NCBI GenBank assembly: GCA_035509915.1
Contig: DATKIB010000024.1
Location: 1 to 47,630, forward strand
From: Bog-564 sp035509915
GTDB lineage: Bacteria > Actinomycetota > Acidimicrobiia > Acidimicrobiales > UBA8190
DNA: 47,630 bases
Direction: 5' to 3'
Part shown: positions 23,533-31,464 of the stretch, piece after piece
How positions within the stretch are numbered: position 1 is the stretch's first letter
Layout of the letters: every line of letters starts with the position of its first letter
Translations under genes and position numbers: made by a program
Notes under the pieces: generated by a model
Database searches by the model: none
The model's input: the letters and a program-made list of their open reading frames with translations, nothing else
What the model was told of the DNA's origin: nothing

Positions 23533-24729
23533 GTGACCGGCCGATCGGCAGACGATCTGTACCAACTGCGCGGGGGCGAGCTCTGGCGCGATCCCTGGCC
23601 CGCCTACCGACGGCTTCGCGACGAGTCGCCGGTGCTCCGGGTGGATCACAAGAGGTGCGGCGAGTTCTGGGTGCTGTCACGCTTCGAGGACGTGTTCGAG
23701 GCCGTCCGCGACACCGGGACCTACTCCTCGGCCCAGGGGCTCACACCGGACGCCACCGAGATGGCGATGTTCGAGGGCCATGCCGCGCCCATCGTGATGA
23801 TGGACCCACCGGAGCACACCACCATGCGCAGACTGGTGAGCCGGCCTATGACGCCCCGACGGGTGACCTCAGTCGAACCGGCGATCCGGGCGTTCGTCGA
23901 CGAGCGACTCGACGAAGTGGCCGAGCGTGGCGACGTCGACATCATCGAGGCGCTCTTCAAGCCATTGCCGAGCTTCGTTGTGGCGCACTACCTCGGCGTC
24001 CCCGTCGCCGACCGAGCCCGCTTCGACCGGTGGACGAGCGCAATCGTGGCGGCGGCCGCGGCGGGGGACGTCGCCGGAGCTCCAGAGGCCGCCCTCGACC
24101 TGTTCGGGTACGCCACTGAGCTGATCCGACGTCGCCAGGCCGATCCGGCCGACGACCTCGTCTCGGACCTCGTTCGGGCCGGTGAGGACCAAGCCTCGTC
24201 GGAGTGGATTGTCGGCTTCGTCTTCACCATGGTGACGGGGGGCAACGACACCACGACCGGCTTGCTGGGGGGCGCAGCGGAGCTCCTGACGCAACAGCCG
24301 GATCAGCGCCAGATCTTGCTGGAGGACGGGGCCCGCATCGGGCCGGCGGTGGAGGAGTTCCTTCGTCTCACCACACCCGTCCAGAACCTGGCCCGCACCA
24401 CGACCCGACCCGTGACCGTCCACGGGGAGAAGATCCCGGAGGGTCGCAAGGTCATGCTGCTCTATGGCGCCGCCAACCGCGACGAGCGCGAGTTCGGCCC
24501 CGATGCCGGGCTACTTGACGTGCGTCGCCGCGTGCCGCGCATGCTCAGCTTCGGCTATGGCAACCACCATTGCTTGGGGGCAGCGGTGGCTCGGCTACAG
24601 GCACAGGTGACGCTCGAACGGCTGCTCGACCGATTTCCACGATTTACCGTCGATGCGGCTGCGGGCCGGTTCGCCTCGGGTCCCTATGTCCGGCGGTACG
24701 AGTCTCTTCCGTTCAGAACCGTCGGCTGA
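23533..24729 (+). CDS. Cytochrome P450
   Basis: A 398-residue soluble bacterial P450 monooxygenase. The haem-binding loop is F-G-Y-G-N-H-H-C347-L-G with Cys347 as the thiolate ligand. The K-helix E-x-x-R is E275-F-L-R278. The I-helix oxygen-activation motif is G-G-N-D-T-T (236-241). An M-D-P-P-E-H-T-x-x-R block near 90 is typical of actinobacterial CYPs acting on steroids, fatty acids or terpenes. No ferredoxin or reductase gene is adjacent, so redox partners must come from elsewhere. The start is GTG 23533 with a strong Shine-Dalgarno. It ends 1 bp from the stop of the convergent cyclase gene. Substrate unknown; nearby CoA-ligase, SDR and VOC genes suggest a catabolic setting. Confidence 0.93.
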   Translation: MTGRSADDLYQLRGGELWRDPWPAYRRLRDESPVLRVDHKRCGEFWVLSRFEDVFEAVRDTGTYSSAQGLTPDATEMAMFEGHAAPIVMMDPPEHTTMRRLVSRPMTPRRVTSVEPAIRAFVDERLDEVAERGDVDIIEALFKPLPSFVVAHYLGVPVADRARFDRWTSAIVAAAAAGDVAGAPEAALDLFGYATELIRRRQADPADDLVSDLVRAGEDQASSEWIVGFVFTMVTGGNDTTTGLLGGAAELLTQQPDQRQILLEDGARIGPAVEEFLRLTTPVQNLARTTTRPVTVHGEKIPEGRKVMLLYGAANRDEREFGPDAGLLDVRRRVPRMLSFGYGNHHCLGAAVARLQAQVTLERLLDRFPRFTVDAAAGRFASGPYVRRYESLPFRTVG

Positions 24730-24730
24730 C

Positions 24731-25546
24731 TCACCTGGAGGGTTCCCTGAGCACCGGTACGACCTCGAACAGATCCACCTGCTCAGAGATGCCCTTGAGG
24801 CGCCGCCTGCGGAGCCTCCGGAACTCAGCGGAGGGCACTGTTCCCGCGGCCTCGGCGGCCTCTTTGGATACGAGCACCTGGTTGCCTTTTGCCACCTCCG
24901 TGATCCTGGCGGCGGTGTTGACGACATGACCGACGACGTCACCTCGACCGACCGTGGCTTCTCCGACGTGGAGACCCGCACGAAGACGCAGCGGGGATGG
25001 CGCCGCGGCGACGAGTTCGAGCGCAGCTCGGATTCCCCCTTCGGCGTCGGGGAACGTGCAGAGCAATCCATCGCCGAGGTGCTTCACGACGCGCCCCCGC
25101 CAGCGCCGCACGACAGGGCCTGCGGCGCGATGGTGCCCGTCGATCAAGGTCACGGCCGCACTGTCTCCATGGCTTTCGGTGTAGGAAGTGAATCCTTCGA
25201 GATCCGTGAACGCGACCGTCAGCGTCCGGGTCTCCCCTCCCTCTGGGCCGCTGTGAGTTGTGAGGAGTTGGACGGCGCTCAGGCCGATCGTCGAGAGCAG
25301 CGATGGCTTGCGTTCCACCGATCGGGCCAGGAATTGCTCGAGAATGACGGTCGGCTTGTTCGTGGCAATTGGCCGATTGGCTGGGTCGTCGAGCCAGCGA
25401 CGGTCGATGATGCCCAATTCGAGGGCAGTGGCCGCTTCCTCGGGGTCGCTTCGAATGACCTCGGCCGCTCTTTGAGCCAGCAGTCTGCGCAGCTTGTCGA
25501 CAGTTCCCCTACGAGCAGGTGCTGGCTCGATTCCTTCGGCTTTCAC
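24731..25546 (-). CDS. Class III adenylate cyclase with N-terminal helical region
   Basis: A 271-residue protein. Residues 105-265 form a class III nucleotidyl cyclase catalytic domain. Metal-binding aspartates are D115 in F-T-D-L-E-G-F-T and D159 in K-H-L-G-D-G. The transition-state residues are N210 and R214 in V-V-N-T-A-A-R. K155 and D203 at the purine-specifying positions fit ATP rather than GTP, so cAMP is the expected product. Residues 1-100 are a helical segment found in other actinobacterial cyclases, of unknown sensory role; no membrane helix is seen. The start is GTG 25546 with TAGGGT 7 nt upstream and no Shine-Dalgarno, suggesting a leaderless mRNA. A classical M-K-A-E-G-I-E-P N-terminus follows. 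Confidence 0.9.
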   Translation of the reverse strand: MKAEGIEPAPARRGTVDKLRRLLAQRAAEVIRSDPEEAATALELGIIDRRWLDDPANRPIATNKPTVILEQFLARSVERKPSLLSTIGLSAVQLLTTHSGPEGGETRTLTVAFTDLEGFTSYTESHGDSAAVTLIDGHHRAAGPVVRRWRGRVVKHLGDGLLCTFPDAEGGIRAALELVAAAPSPLRLRAGLHVGEATVGRGDVVGHVVNTAARITEVAKGNQVLVSKEAAEAAGTVPSAEFRRLRRRRLKGISEQVDLFEVVPVLREPSR

Positions 25547-25553
25547 CGGCCGG

Positions 25554-25559
25554 ACCCTA
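25554..25559 (-). promoter_or_regulatory. -10 box of the adenylate cyclase gene (leaderless type)
   Basis: TAGGGT on the minus strand ends 7 nt before the GTG start at 25546. Confidence 0.45.
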
Positions 25560-25628
25560 CTGACACGCTCGAGCTATCAACAAGGAGGCCGGGAACCGGG
25601 CTCGCTCGCTGCCCATCTCGCGGCCAGC

Positions 25629-25946
25629 ATGGTGAGCGTGGGCTTCGGGTTCGTGTCGGGAGAGGCGTTCAAGGGTGTCCACGGCGAGCTCTTGGCCCGA
25701 TTCCGGCTGTACACGGATCGTTACCCGGCGCTCGGGGAGGTGCAGGGCGCAGTCGAGCGCCGAATGACGACCGGGCTGGAGGCGCAGGGCATCGACGAAA
25801 GGAATGTCCAGCTGGCCGACTGGCGAGGGGAATGGGAGGTCGGAGCCACCGGCCGGTGGAAGGCGGACGTCTGGATTCGGGACTCGTCGTGGGTGAACGT
25901 AGGCGAGATCGTCGTCGACGTTCACGTGAGCCGAGCTCTCCTCTAG
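25629..25946 (+). CDS. Unrecognised 105-residue protein
   Basis: I do not recognise this family. The predicted protein starts M-V-S-V-G-F-G-F-V-S-G. It has a helical middle (F-R-L-Y-T-D-R-Y-P-A-L-G-E-V) and a strand-rich, tryptophan-containing C-terminal half (W-R-G-E-W-E-V, W-K-A-D-V-W-I) ending in V-V-D-V-H-V-S-R-A-L-L. No signal peptide, membrane helix or cysteine is present. An AGGAGG at about 25580 is too far from the ATG to serve it, so initiation is unclear. It is divergent from the cyclase and overlaps the end of the GIY-YIG-like gene by 4 bp. Composition looks protein-like, but the gene is only moderately supported. Confidence 0.5.
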   Translation: MVSVGFGFVSGEAFKGVHGELLARFRLYTDRYPALGEVQGAVERRMTTGLEAQGIDERNVQLADWRGEWEVGATGRWKADVWIRDSSWVNVGEIVVDVHVSRALL

Positions 25947-26386
25947 CCGAGATCCTCGAGGACGTTGCGTATTCGTTCACGCGTGAAGTACGTGAATTCG
26001 TCTTCCTCCTGGATTCCCGCACCGCGCCGGTTGCAAAGAGGGGGTTGGCCGTAGAGGTCCCGGAAGGTCAACAGCAGGGCTCGCTCCAGCTTGCGCCAGG
26101 TGTCGACGCGTGGGACGGCCTTGCACGAGACGACGTGTGCCTCGAAGTGGGTCAAGTCGTGGTTGGCGAGGATCTCCTCGGTGCGCGCTGAGACCGCATT
26201 GACGAGCCGGGTTAGACCTTCGTCGGTCGCCCCGATGTACACGACCTTCGACCGCCCGGTGCTGTAGGCGACGATCTTGTTGGCGGTGACCACGTAGCAG
26301 AGCTTCCGGGGTGATCCGGCCAGGCGCGTGACGCTCATGGCCGGTGGCCACTTGACCATCACGTTCAACCTCCGCCCCTGTGCCAT
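25943..26386 (-). CDS. GIY-YIG-like small protein
   Basis: A 147-residue protein. The segment V-A-Y-S-T-G-R-S-K-V-V-Y-I-G-A-T (about residues 40-55) resembles the two-strand signature of the GIY-YIG nuclease fold, with the first motif degenerate. A following R-L-V-N-A-V-S-A-R region and a glutamate in K-L-E-R-A-L-L (about 118) could complete an active site. A later P-P-L-C-N-R-R-G motif is similar to the C-terminus of small GIY-YIG-like proteins. Nuclease activity is possible but unproven; it may be a non-catalytic relative. ATG 26386 has a clear AAGGAG Shine-Dalgarno; the open frame extends further upstream without homology. A perfect inverted repeat lies about 60 bp upstream. Confidence 0.65.
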   Translation of the reverse strand: MAQGRRLNVMVKWPPAMSVTRLAGSPRKLCYVVTANKIVAYSTGRSKVVYIGATDEGLTRLVNAVSARTEEILANHDLTHFEAHVVSCKAVPRVDTWRKLERALLLTFRDLYGQPPLCNRRGAGIQEEDEFTYFTRERIRNVLEDLG

Positions 26387-26442
26387 GCTCGCTCCTTGGT
26401 GCCATTTTCCTCCAGCCAGCCCGATTAAGGGAAGCCGAAATT

Positions 26443-26458
26443 CAACGACGGGTCGTTG
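26443..26458. promoter_or_regulatory. Perfect inverted repeat in a divergent intergenic region
   Basis: CAACGAC-GG-GTCGTTG has two perfect 7-bp arms separated by 2 bp. It lies between the divergent GIY-YIG-like (start 26386) and small membrane protein (start 26543) genes, a position that fits a dimeric repressor site. The regulator is unknown. Confidence 0.45.
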
Positions 26459-26542
26459 CACGATGGCTTGGGTGCCCCGACCCGGTGTAGAACTCCGACG
26501 GTTGGGTAGAATTTTGACCTGCTCGAGACGGGAGGTGCGGCG

Positions 26543-26767
26543 GTGCCGAGAAAGTTTGGTTTCGCCGGAGTCCTGATCCTCGGTGCCGGTCTGGCCGGGG
26601 TGTTCGTGGAGGACTCGAACCACAACGCCTGCAATTCCCATCTGGGAACATTCGGTCAGCCGATCGGCGCTCACTGCGGGCTCGAAAACGCGATCTTCTA
26701 CATCGGCATCCTCGCTGCCGTCGTCGGCCTGTTCCTCATCGTAGGGTCGATCCTCTTCAGGTCGTAG
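26543..26767 (+). CDS. Small membrane protein, unknown function
   Basis: A 74-residue protein. Helix 1 (about 6-22) is G-F-A-G-V-L-I-L-G-A-G-L-A-G-V-F-V. A roughly 25-residue loop holds two cysteines (in N-A-C-N and H-C-G-L) that may form a disulphide outside the membrane. Helix 2 (about 50-71) is Ile/Leu/Val-rich. GTG at 26543 has a GGGAGG Shine-Dalgarno 7 nt away, so the gene is well supported despite its size. No family recognised. Confidence 0.68.
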   Translation: MPRKFGFAGVLILGAGLAGVFVEDSNHNACNSHLGTFGQPIGAHCGLENAIFYIGILAAVVGLFLIVGSILFRS

Positions 26768-26852
26768 CCCGGTCCCCCCAGGTGGCCCGAGCGTGGCCGA
26801 GCGGGCTGAGTGCTAGATGCCCTGGTGGCCCTGGGCATTTGGGAGTGCCACA

Positions 26853-26890
26853 AGGGGTCGAAAGCCCCTAGCGTCCCCAGCTTGGCTGGG
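26853..26890 (+). other. Two hairpins ahead of the receiver gene
   Basis: AGGGG-TCGAAAG-CCCCT (26853-26869) and CCCAGC-TTG-GCTGGG (26876-26890) are perfect short stems in the 136-bp gap between the small membrane protein and the receiver gene. The second ends 13 nt before the GTG at 26904. They lack a T-run, so they may be a terminator of the non-classical actinobacterial kind or a leader structure. Confidence 0.4.
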
Positions 26891-26903
26891 CCAGAGTGGG
26901 AAT

Positions 26904-27281
26904 GTGCCCGAAAGCGATTCACGAAGTGTCGACGTCCTCGTAGTGGACGACGAGCCGGCGGTCGCGTCGTCGACGGCGGACATCTTGCGCTCCGCCGGCC
27001 TGAACGCAGCCACGACCTCGACCGTGAAGGAAGCGCTCGCCATGGTCGAGAGCCGCGATGTGCGGAGCATCATCCTCGACCACCAACTGGCGGACAACGG
27101 GGAGAAGATCTTCGAGGGCGTCCGGGTCCTTCCACCGATAATCGTCATGTCCGGGATCGGGAGGGAAGCCCTCGCCGCGCTCCAGGTGCTACATGGCGAT
27201 CGGCTCTTCGCCTGCATGGCAAAGCCAGTCCCGCCTCTGCGTCTGATCGACGTCGTGAAGTCGGCGATCGAGACCGACTGA
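26904..27281 (+). CDS. Stand-alone response-regulator receiver domain
   Basis: A 125-residue protein consisting of one receiver domain with no output domain. The acidic pair is in V-L-V-V-D-D-E-P, the phospho-acceptor Asp in S-I-I-L-D-H-Q-L, the switch Ser in I-V-M-S-G-I, and the conserved Lys in C-M-A-K-P. Such single-domain regulators work by protein-protein contact, for example in phosphorelays, as CheY-like proteins or as kinase inhibitors. No kinase gene is adjacent. GTG 26904 is the start that leaves a short tail before the first strand; an upstream ATG in the same frame would add 29 residues without homology. The D-H-Q-L segment after the acceptor is slightly unusual. Confidence 0.8.
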   Translation: MPESDSRSVDVLVVDDEPAVASSTADILRSAGLNAATTSTVKEALAMVESRDVRSIILDHQLADNGEKIFEGVRVLPPIIVMSGIGREALAALQVLHGDRLFACMAKPVPPLRLIDVVKSAIETD

Positions 27282-27332
27282 TCGAGCCAAGCGGTCTGGC
27301 CCTGCTGAGTCTCGCCGCGCAGTCCGCCGGGT

Positions 27333-27338
27333 AGGGTG
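27333..27338 (+). promoter_or_regulatory. -10 box of the S9 peptidase gene
   Basis: TAGGGT here covers the GTG at 27336, which argues against that codon as the translation start and in favour of ATG 27396, giving a leader of about 50 nt. Confidence 0.35.
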
Positions 27339-27395
27339 GACGACCTCACCTGTCCCGCGGGCACCCCCCGCCGGTTCGGTGAGGCTCCGATCTCG

Positions 27396-29372
27396 ATGGC
27401 CGACGGCTCTGTCCACGAGGCGCCATACGGCGCGTGGCGATCCCCGATCGCAGCCCGAGACGTGGCGCGCGGGGCGGTACGGCTCGGGCGGGTCGACTTC
27501 GGACCCGACGGGTGCCTGTGGTGGTCCGAGGCGCGTCCGAGCGAGGGTGGAAGGACGGTCGTGGTCCGTAGGGCCGCCGACGGGGCGAAGCACGACATGG
27601 TGCCCGAAGGTTGGAACGTTCGCACCAGGGCTCACGAGTACGGCGGACGTGCATGGATCCCCGTCGGCGAGAGCTCGCTCGTCTTCGCCAACTGGGAGGA
27701 CCAGCGCGTCTACCTGGTAGACGCCCGCGGTGGCGAGCCCGTGCCGTTGACGCCGGTGCCGTCAGAACCGCAGGCAGACCACTACGCCGACATGGTCCTG
27801 ACGGCGGATGGCACCGAGGTCATGTGCGTTCGAGAACGTCTCTCGGATGGCGGCCGGTCGGTGAGACGCGACTTGGCAGCGATCCCGCTGGACGGCAGCT
27901 TGAACCTCCGAAGCCTCGTCGTGGACGGTCATTTCCTGTCGAACCCGCGGCCTTCGCCCGATGGAAGACGAATCTCATGGCTCACCTGGGACCACCCCCG
28001 CATGCCATGGGACGGGACCGAGCTGCGCGTGGGCGAAGTCGCGCGAGACGGCTCGGTGACCGATCCTCGGACCCTGCTCGGGGGCGAAGAGGAGTCGGTG
28101 TTCCAGCCCGAGTGGCGCGGCCCGGACGCGCTGTACGCAGTCTCGGACCGAAGTGGCTGGTGGAACCTGTACGAGGTCGGGACCTCCGGACAGCTCGAGG
28201 CCCTTTGCGAGTGTGAGGAGGAGTTCGGAAGGGCGCAGTGGATATTCGGGATGTGCACGCACGCAGAGCTGGGCGACGGGCGAATCGCCGTGCTCCACGG
28301 AAAGGCGACGTGGAGCCTGAGCCTCCTCGACCCGGGCGCGGGAGACCTCACACCTATCAGTCGCGATCTTGCAGCGCGCTTCGAGTACTTCGAGCCCGCC
28401 ATCGCCGCACGCGGCGACCTGGTAGCGGCGATAGGTGGGGGGCCGACGACCCCCCTGTCGGTGGTGGTCGTCGACACGCGCACAGGTCGTGTCGAGCTCG
28501 CGCGAAGCAGCGTTGACGACCTCCCGCCCCCTCGTTACCTGCCGATACCCCGCCAGGAGGTGTTCGGTGGTCCGGGGGGTCGTGACGTGCACGCGACCGC
28601 CTATGCGCCGAGGAACCCCGACTTCGTGGCGCCGAAGGGGGAGCGTCCCCCCTACGTCGTGTTCGTCCATGGCGGGCCCACCGCTCAGGCATCACCCGTG
28701 CTCGACCTCGAGGTCGCCTTCTTCACCACCCGTGGCATCGGTGTGGTCGATGTCGACTACGGAGGGTCCACCGGCTACGGCCGCGAGTACCGCAACCGGC
28801 TTCGCGGGAATTGGGGGGTCGTCGACGTGGAAGACGTGGTCGCGGTCGCCGACGGGCTCGCAGATCGCGGGGATGCGGACCGGCGGCGTCTATTGATCAG
28901 AGGTGGCAGTGCAGGCGGATGGACCGTGCTGTCTGCGCTTACCCGCACGAGCACCTTTGCCGGGGGTGCCTCGTACTACGGAGTGGCAGATCTCGTGGGG
29001 CTCGTCGAGGACACCCACGACTTCGAATCGCGCTACATCGACGGGCTCGTCGGCCCCTTGCCCGCATCTCGCGCCCTGTACGAGGAGAGGTCCCCTCTCT
29101 CTCACGTAGACGAGCTCGAGTGCCCGATCCTTCTCCTCCAGGGCACGGAGGACAAGATCGTCACTCCCCGGCAGGCCGAGATGTTCCGCGACGCAATGGC
29201 GAGGAAGGGCATCGCCCACGCCTACATCTTCTTCGAAGGGGAGCAGCACGGATTCCGGAAGGCCGAGAACATCGAGCGCGCGCTCGAGGCGGAGCTCTCC
29301 TTCTACGGCCAGGTGCTCTGCTTCGAGCCGCCCGGCGTCGAGGTCCTCCCCCTCACTCGCGGGGGCTCTTAG
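27396..29372 (+). CDS. S9 family serine peptidase (prolyl oligopeptidase-like)
   Basis: A 658-residue cytoplasmic peptidase. An N-terminal seven-bladed beta-propeller (about 1-400) restricts access to short peptides, and a C-terminal alpha/beta-hydrolase domain (about 410-655) performs catalysis. The triad is S505 in G-G-S-A-G-G-W, D586 in E-D-K-I-V-T-P and H618 in E-Q-H-G-F. F-V-H-G-G-P-T forms the oxyanion region. The family contains dipeptidyl- and acylaminoacyl-peptidases; exact specificity is unknown. The start M-A-D-G-S-V-H-E-A-P-Y-G-A-W fits the usual short lead to the P-Y-G-x-W-x-S-P-I motif; GTG 27336 would add 20 residues. Its last 20 bp overlap the 3' end of the convergent ftsH gene. 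Confidence 0.92.
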   Translation: MADGSVHEAPYGAWRSPIAARDVARGAVRLGRVDFGPDGCLWWSEARPSEGGRTVVVRRAADGAKHDMVPEGWNVRTRAHEYGGRAWIPVGESSLVFANWEDQRVYLVDARGGEPVPLTPVPSEPQADHYADMVLTADGTEVMCVRERLSDGGRSVRRDLAAIPLDGSLNLRSLVVDGHFLSNPRPSPDGRRISWLTWDHPRMPWDGTELRVGEVARDGSVTDPRTLLGGEEESVFQPEWRGPDALYAVSDRSGWWNLYEVGTSGQLEALCECEEEFGRAQWIFGMCTHAELGDGRIAVLHGKATWSLSLLDPGAGDLTPISRDLAARFEYFEPAIAARGDLVAAIGGGPTTPLSVVVVDTRTGRVELARSSVDDLPPPRYLPIPRQEVFGGPGGRDVHATAYAPRNPDFVAPKGERPPYVVFVHGGPTAQASPVLDLEVAFFTTRGIGVVDVDYGGSTGYGREYRNRLRGNWGVVDVEDVVAVADGLADRGDADRRRLLIRGGSAGGWTVLSALTRTSTFAGGASYYGVADLVGLVEDTHDFESRYIDGLVGPLPASRALYEERSPLSHVDELECPILLLQGTEDKIVTPRQAEMFRDAMARKGIAHAYIFFEGEQHGFRKAENIERALEAELSFYGQVLCFEPPGVEVLPLTRGGS

Positions 29373-31359
29373 GTGGCCCGGTGCGGTCGGATCCGGTCGG
29401 GTCGATGACCGACGCTTCGTGAGCGGTGGCGGTCGCCATGCCGAGCGAGCGCGGCTGGCGAGCCGGGCTCGTGCCATCTCGGGTTCTCTGCACCACTGTG
29501 GAGAGCTCTTCGCCGCTTATGGTTTCGCGTTCGAGCAGGAGCGCCACGACGGCGTCGAGAGCAGCTCGGTTGGCGACCAGCAGCGATCGGGCTCGCTCCT
29601 CGGCCTCGGAGAGCAAGCGCGTGACCTCCTCGTCGATGACCTGCTGCGTGCCCTCTGCGTATGGCCGCGTCTGGAATTGCTGGCCGCCTCCCAGGTAGCC
29701 GGGCCCGTCCGAGGAGAACCCCACGGGACCGAGCCGCGGGGAAAGGCCCCAGTCGCGCACCATGTGGATCGCCAGCTCCGTCGCACCTGAGAGGTCGCTG
29801 GCTGCTCCGGTAGAGGCCTCTCCGGCCACTACGAGCTCTGAAGCCCGGCCACCCAGCCGGATCGCGAGCGAGTCGTGCAGGTAGCTCTCGGAGTAGAGGT
29901 GTCGCTCGTCCACAGGGAGCTGTTCGGTGACCCCGAGCGCGCGTCCCGCCGGGAGGATGGTGATCTTCGCCACCGGGTCCGCGTGCTCGGAGAGGAGGGC
30001 CACGAGCGCGTGACCGGCCTCGTGGATCGCCACGGAACGCTTCTCGTCGGGGAGCAGCGCGTTGGAGTCGTCGCGGCGCCCGAGGATGACCCGATCCCGC
30101 GCGCTGTCGAGATCGTCCTCTCTGACGACGTTGCGACCGTTCCTCACGGCCACGATCGCGGCTTCGTTGACGAGGTTGGCCAAGTCCGCGCCGGAGAAGC
30201 CGGGCGTGGCGCGCGCGACGGCGTCGAGGTCCACATTGGGGTCCAGGTGCTTGCCACGCGAGTGGACGGCCAGAATGGCCTTCCGTTCAGCCTGGTTGGG
30301 CAGGGGGATCTCCACCTGGCGGTCGAAGCGCCCGGGGCGCAGCAATGCCGGGTCGAGCACCTCCGGCCGGTTGGTTGCGGCCATCACGACGACGCCTGTG
30401 GCCGGATCGAATCCGTCCATCTCCGCCAGCATCTGGTTCAGGGTCTGCTCGCGCTCGTCGTTGGAGATGATGGATCCTCCCCGCCGCTGGCCGATCGCGT
30501 CGATCTCGTCGATGAAGATGATCGACGGCGCGAGCTTTCGGGCATTGGCGAAGAGGTCACGCACCCGTGACGCGCCCACCCCGACGAACATCTCCACGAA
30601 GCTCGAGCCCGTGAGGGCCAGGAACGGCACTTCGGCCTCTCCGGCGACGGCCCGTGCCATGAGGGTCTTGCCGCTGCCGGGCGGTCCCACCATCAACACT
30701 CCTCGCGGCCCTACCGCCCCTGCGCGGCTGTACTTCGCAGGGTCCTTCAAGAAGTCCACCACCTCGGCGACTTCTCGCTTGGCCCCTTCGTACCCCGCCA
30801 CGTCGCTGAAGCGCGTCGAGGGCCGTTCTTCTTGGTAGACCTTGGCCCTCGAGCCACCGAAACCCATGATCCCGCCGGCGAGCGCGCGCCCCGACCTGCG
30901 CCCCAGCCACACGAACAGGCCTACGAAGAGGAGGAGCGGGAGGAACGACAGGAGCACGGACAGCACGCTGGTCGAGGAGGCGACTCCGGTGATCTCGACG
31001 TGGTGGGCTTCGAGCAGCCCGGTCAACTGGCTGTTGTTGAGGGCGGTGGGGATCTGGGTCGTGTAGTCGCTCTTGTTGGTCAGCCCCCCCTTTACCGCGC
31101 CGCTCGGGTCGATGGAGGCCGTCTTCACGTGGTTGTGCTCCACCTGCGACAGGAACTGCGAGTAGTTGTAATTGTGGGTGGTGGTCGTGCTAGGGCTCGG
31201 CCCGAACAGCAGGAGCAGGGTCACGATCACGCCCGCGAGCAAGAGCCAGGCGCGCCACCGAGGTGGGGGAGGGGGTGCCGGGGAGCGTTGCGGCTCCCTG
31301 GGCGGGCCCGGCTTCGCGGGGCTCGTAGCGTGGCGGATGCGGTGCGAGCTCGTAGCCAT
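29353..31359 (-). CDS. ftsH: ATP-dependent zinc metalloprotease FtsH
   Basis: A 668-residue membrane-anchored AAA+ protease that degrades misfolded and regulatory membrane and soluble proteins. Helices lie at about 36-53 and 132-152, enclosing a roughly 80-residue extracytoplasmic domain. Walker A is G-P-P-G-S-G-K231-T, Walker B I-I-F-I-D284-E285. The pore motif is M-F-V-G-V-G and the second region of homology is A-T-N-R-P-E-V-L-D-P-A-L-L-R-P-G-R-F-D-R. The zinc site is H446-E-A-G-H450 with a downstream Asp in the peptidase domain. ATG 31359 has an AGGAGG Shine-Dalgarno; the open frame beyond it lies over the divergent ligase promoter. The N-terminal Pro run and short C-terminal tail are variable features. 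A TAGGCT box near 31410 may be its -10. Confidence 0.96.
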   Translation of the reverse strand: MATSSHRIRHATSPAKPGPPREPQRSPAPPPPPRWRAWLLLAGVIVTLLLLFGPSPSTTTTHNYNYSQFLSQVEHNHVKTASIDPSGAVKGGLTNKSDYTTQIPTALNNSQLTGLLEAHHVEITGVASSTSVLSVLLSFLPLLLFVGLFVWLGRRSGRALAGGIMGFGGSRAKVYQEERPSTRFSDVAGYEGAKREVAEVVDFLKDPAKYSRAGAVGPRGVLMVGPPGSGKTLMARAVAGEAEVPFLALTGSSFVEMFVGVGASRVRDLFANARKLAPSIIFIDEIDAIGQRRGGSIISNDEREQTLNQMLAEMDGFDPATGVVVMAATNRPEVLDPALLRPGRFDRQVEIPLPNQAERKAILAVHSRGKHLDPNVDLDAVARATPGFSGADLANLVNEAAIVAVRNGRNVVREDDLDSARDRVILGRRDDSNALLPDEKRSVAIHEAGHALVALLSEHADPVAKITILPAGRALGVTEQLPVDERHLYSESYLHDSLAIRLGGRASELVVAGEASTGAASDLSGATELAIHMVRDWGLSPRLGPVGFSSDGPGYLGGGQQFQTRPYAEGTQQVIDEEVTRLLSEAEERARSLLVANRAALDAVVALLLERETISGEELSTVVQRTRDGTSPARQPRSLGMATATAHEASVIDPTGSDRTGPPKSPRE

Positions 31360-31429
31360 GACCTCCTGACCGGAAGGTGCCGCTCGGAGCGTGGCGGCAC
31401 GCCAAGGGAGCCTAATGGTGCTCGCGGGC

Positions 31430-31446
31430 CTGCACACGGCGTGCAG
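31430..31446. promoter_or_regulatory. Inverted repeat between ftsH and ligC
   Basis: CTGCAC-ACGGC-GTGCAG, 6-bp perfect arms, 19 bp upstream of the ligC ATG in the ftsH/ligC divergent region. Possible operator; no known box recognised. Confidence 0.3.
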
Positions 31447-31464
31447 ACATGACAGCTTGGTGCG

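Noticed and set aside
24653..26191. Long plus-strand frame opposite the cyclase and GIY-YIG-like genes
   Set aside because: It is antisense to two genes with clear motifs, and its translation is low-complexity Arg/Gly/Glu sequence with no recognisable domain.
26787..26870. tRNA-like D-arm (GTGGCCGAGCGGG) near 26790
   Set aside because: It resembles the D-arm of the tRNA-Cys in this window, but no acceptor stem, anticodon arm or T-loop can be folded.
27336..27395. GTG 27336 as start of the S9 peptidase
   Set aside because: The codon lies inside a TAGGGT -10-like box and the extra 20 residues have no family resemblance; ATG 27396 is preferred.
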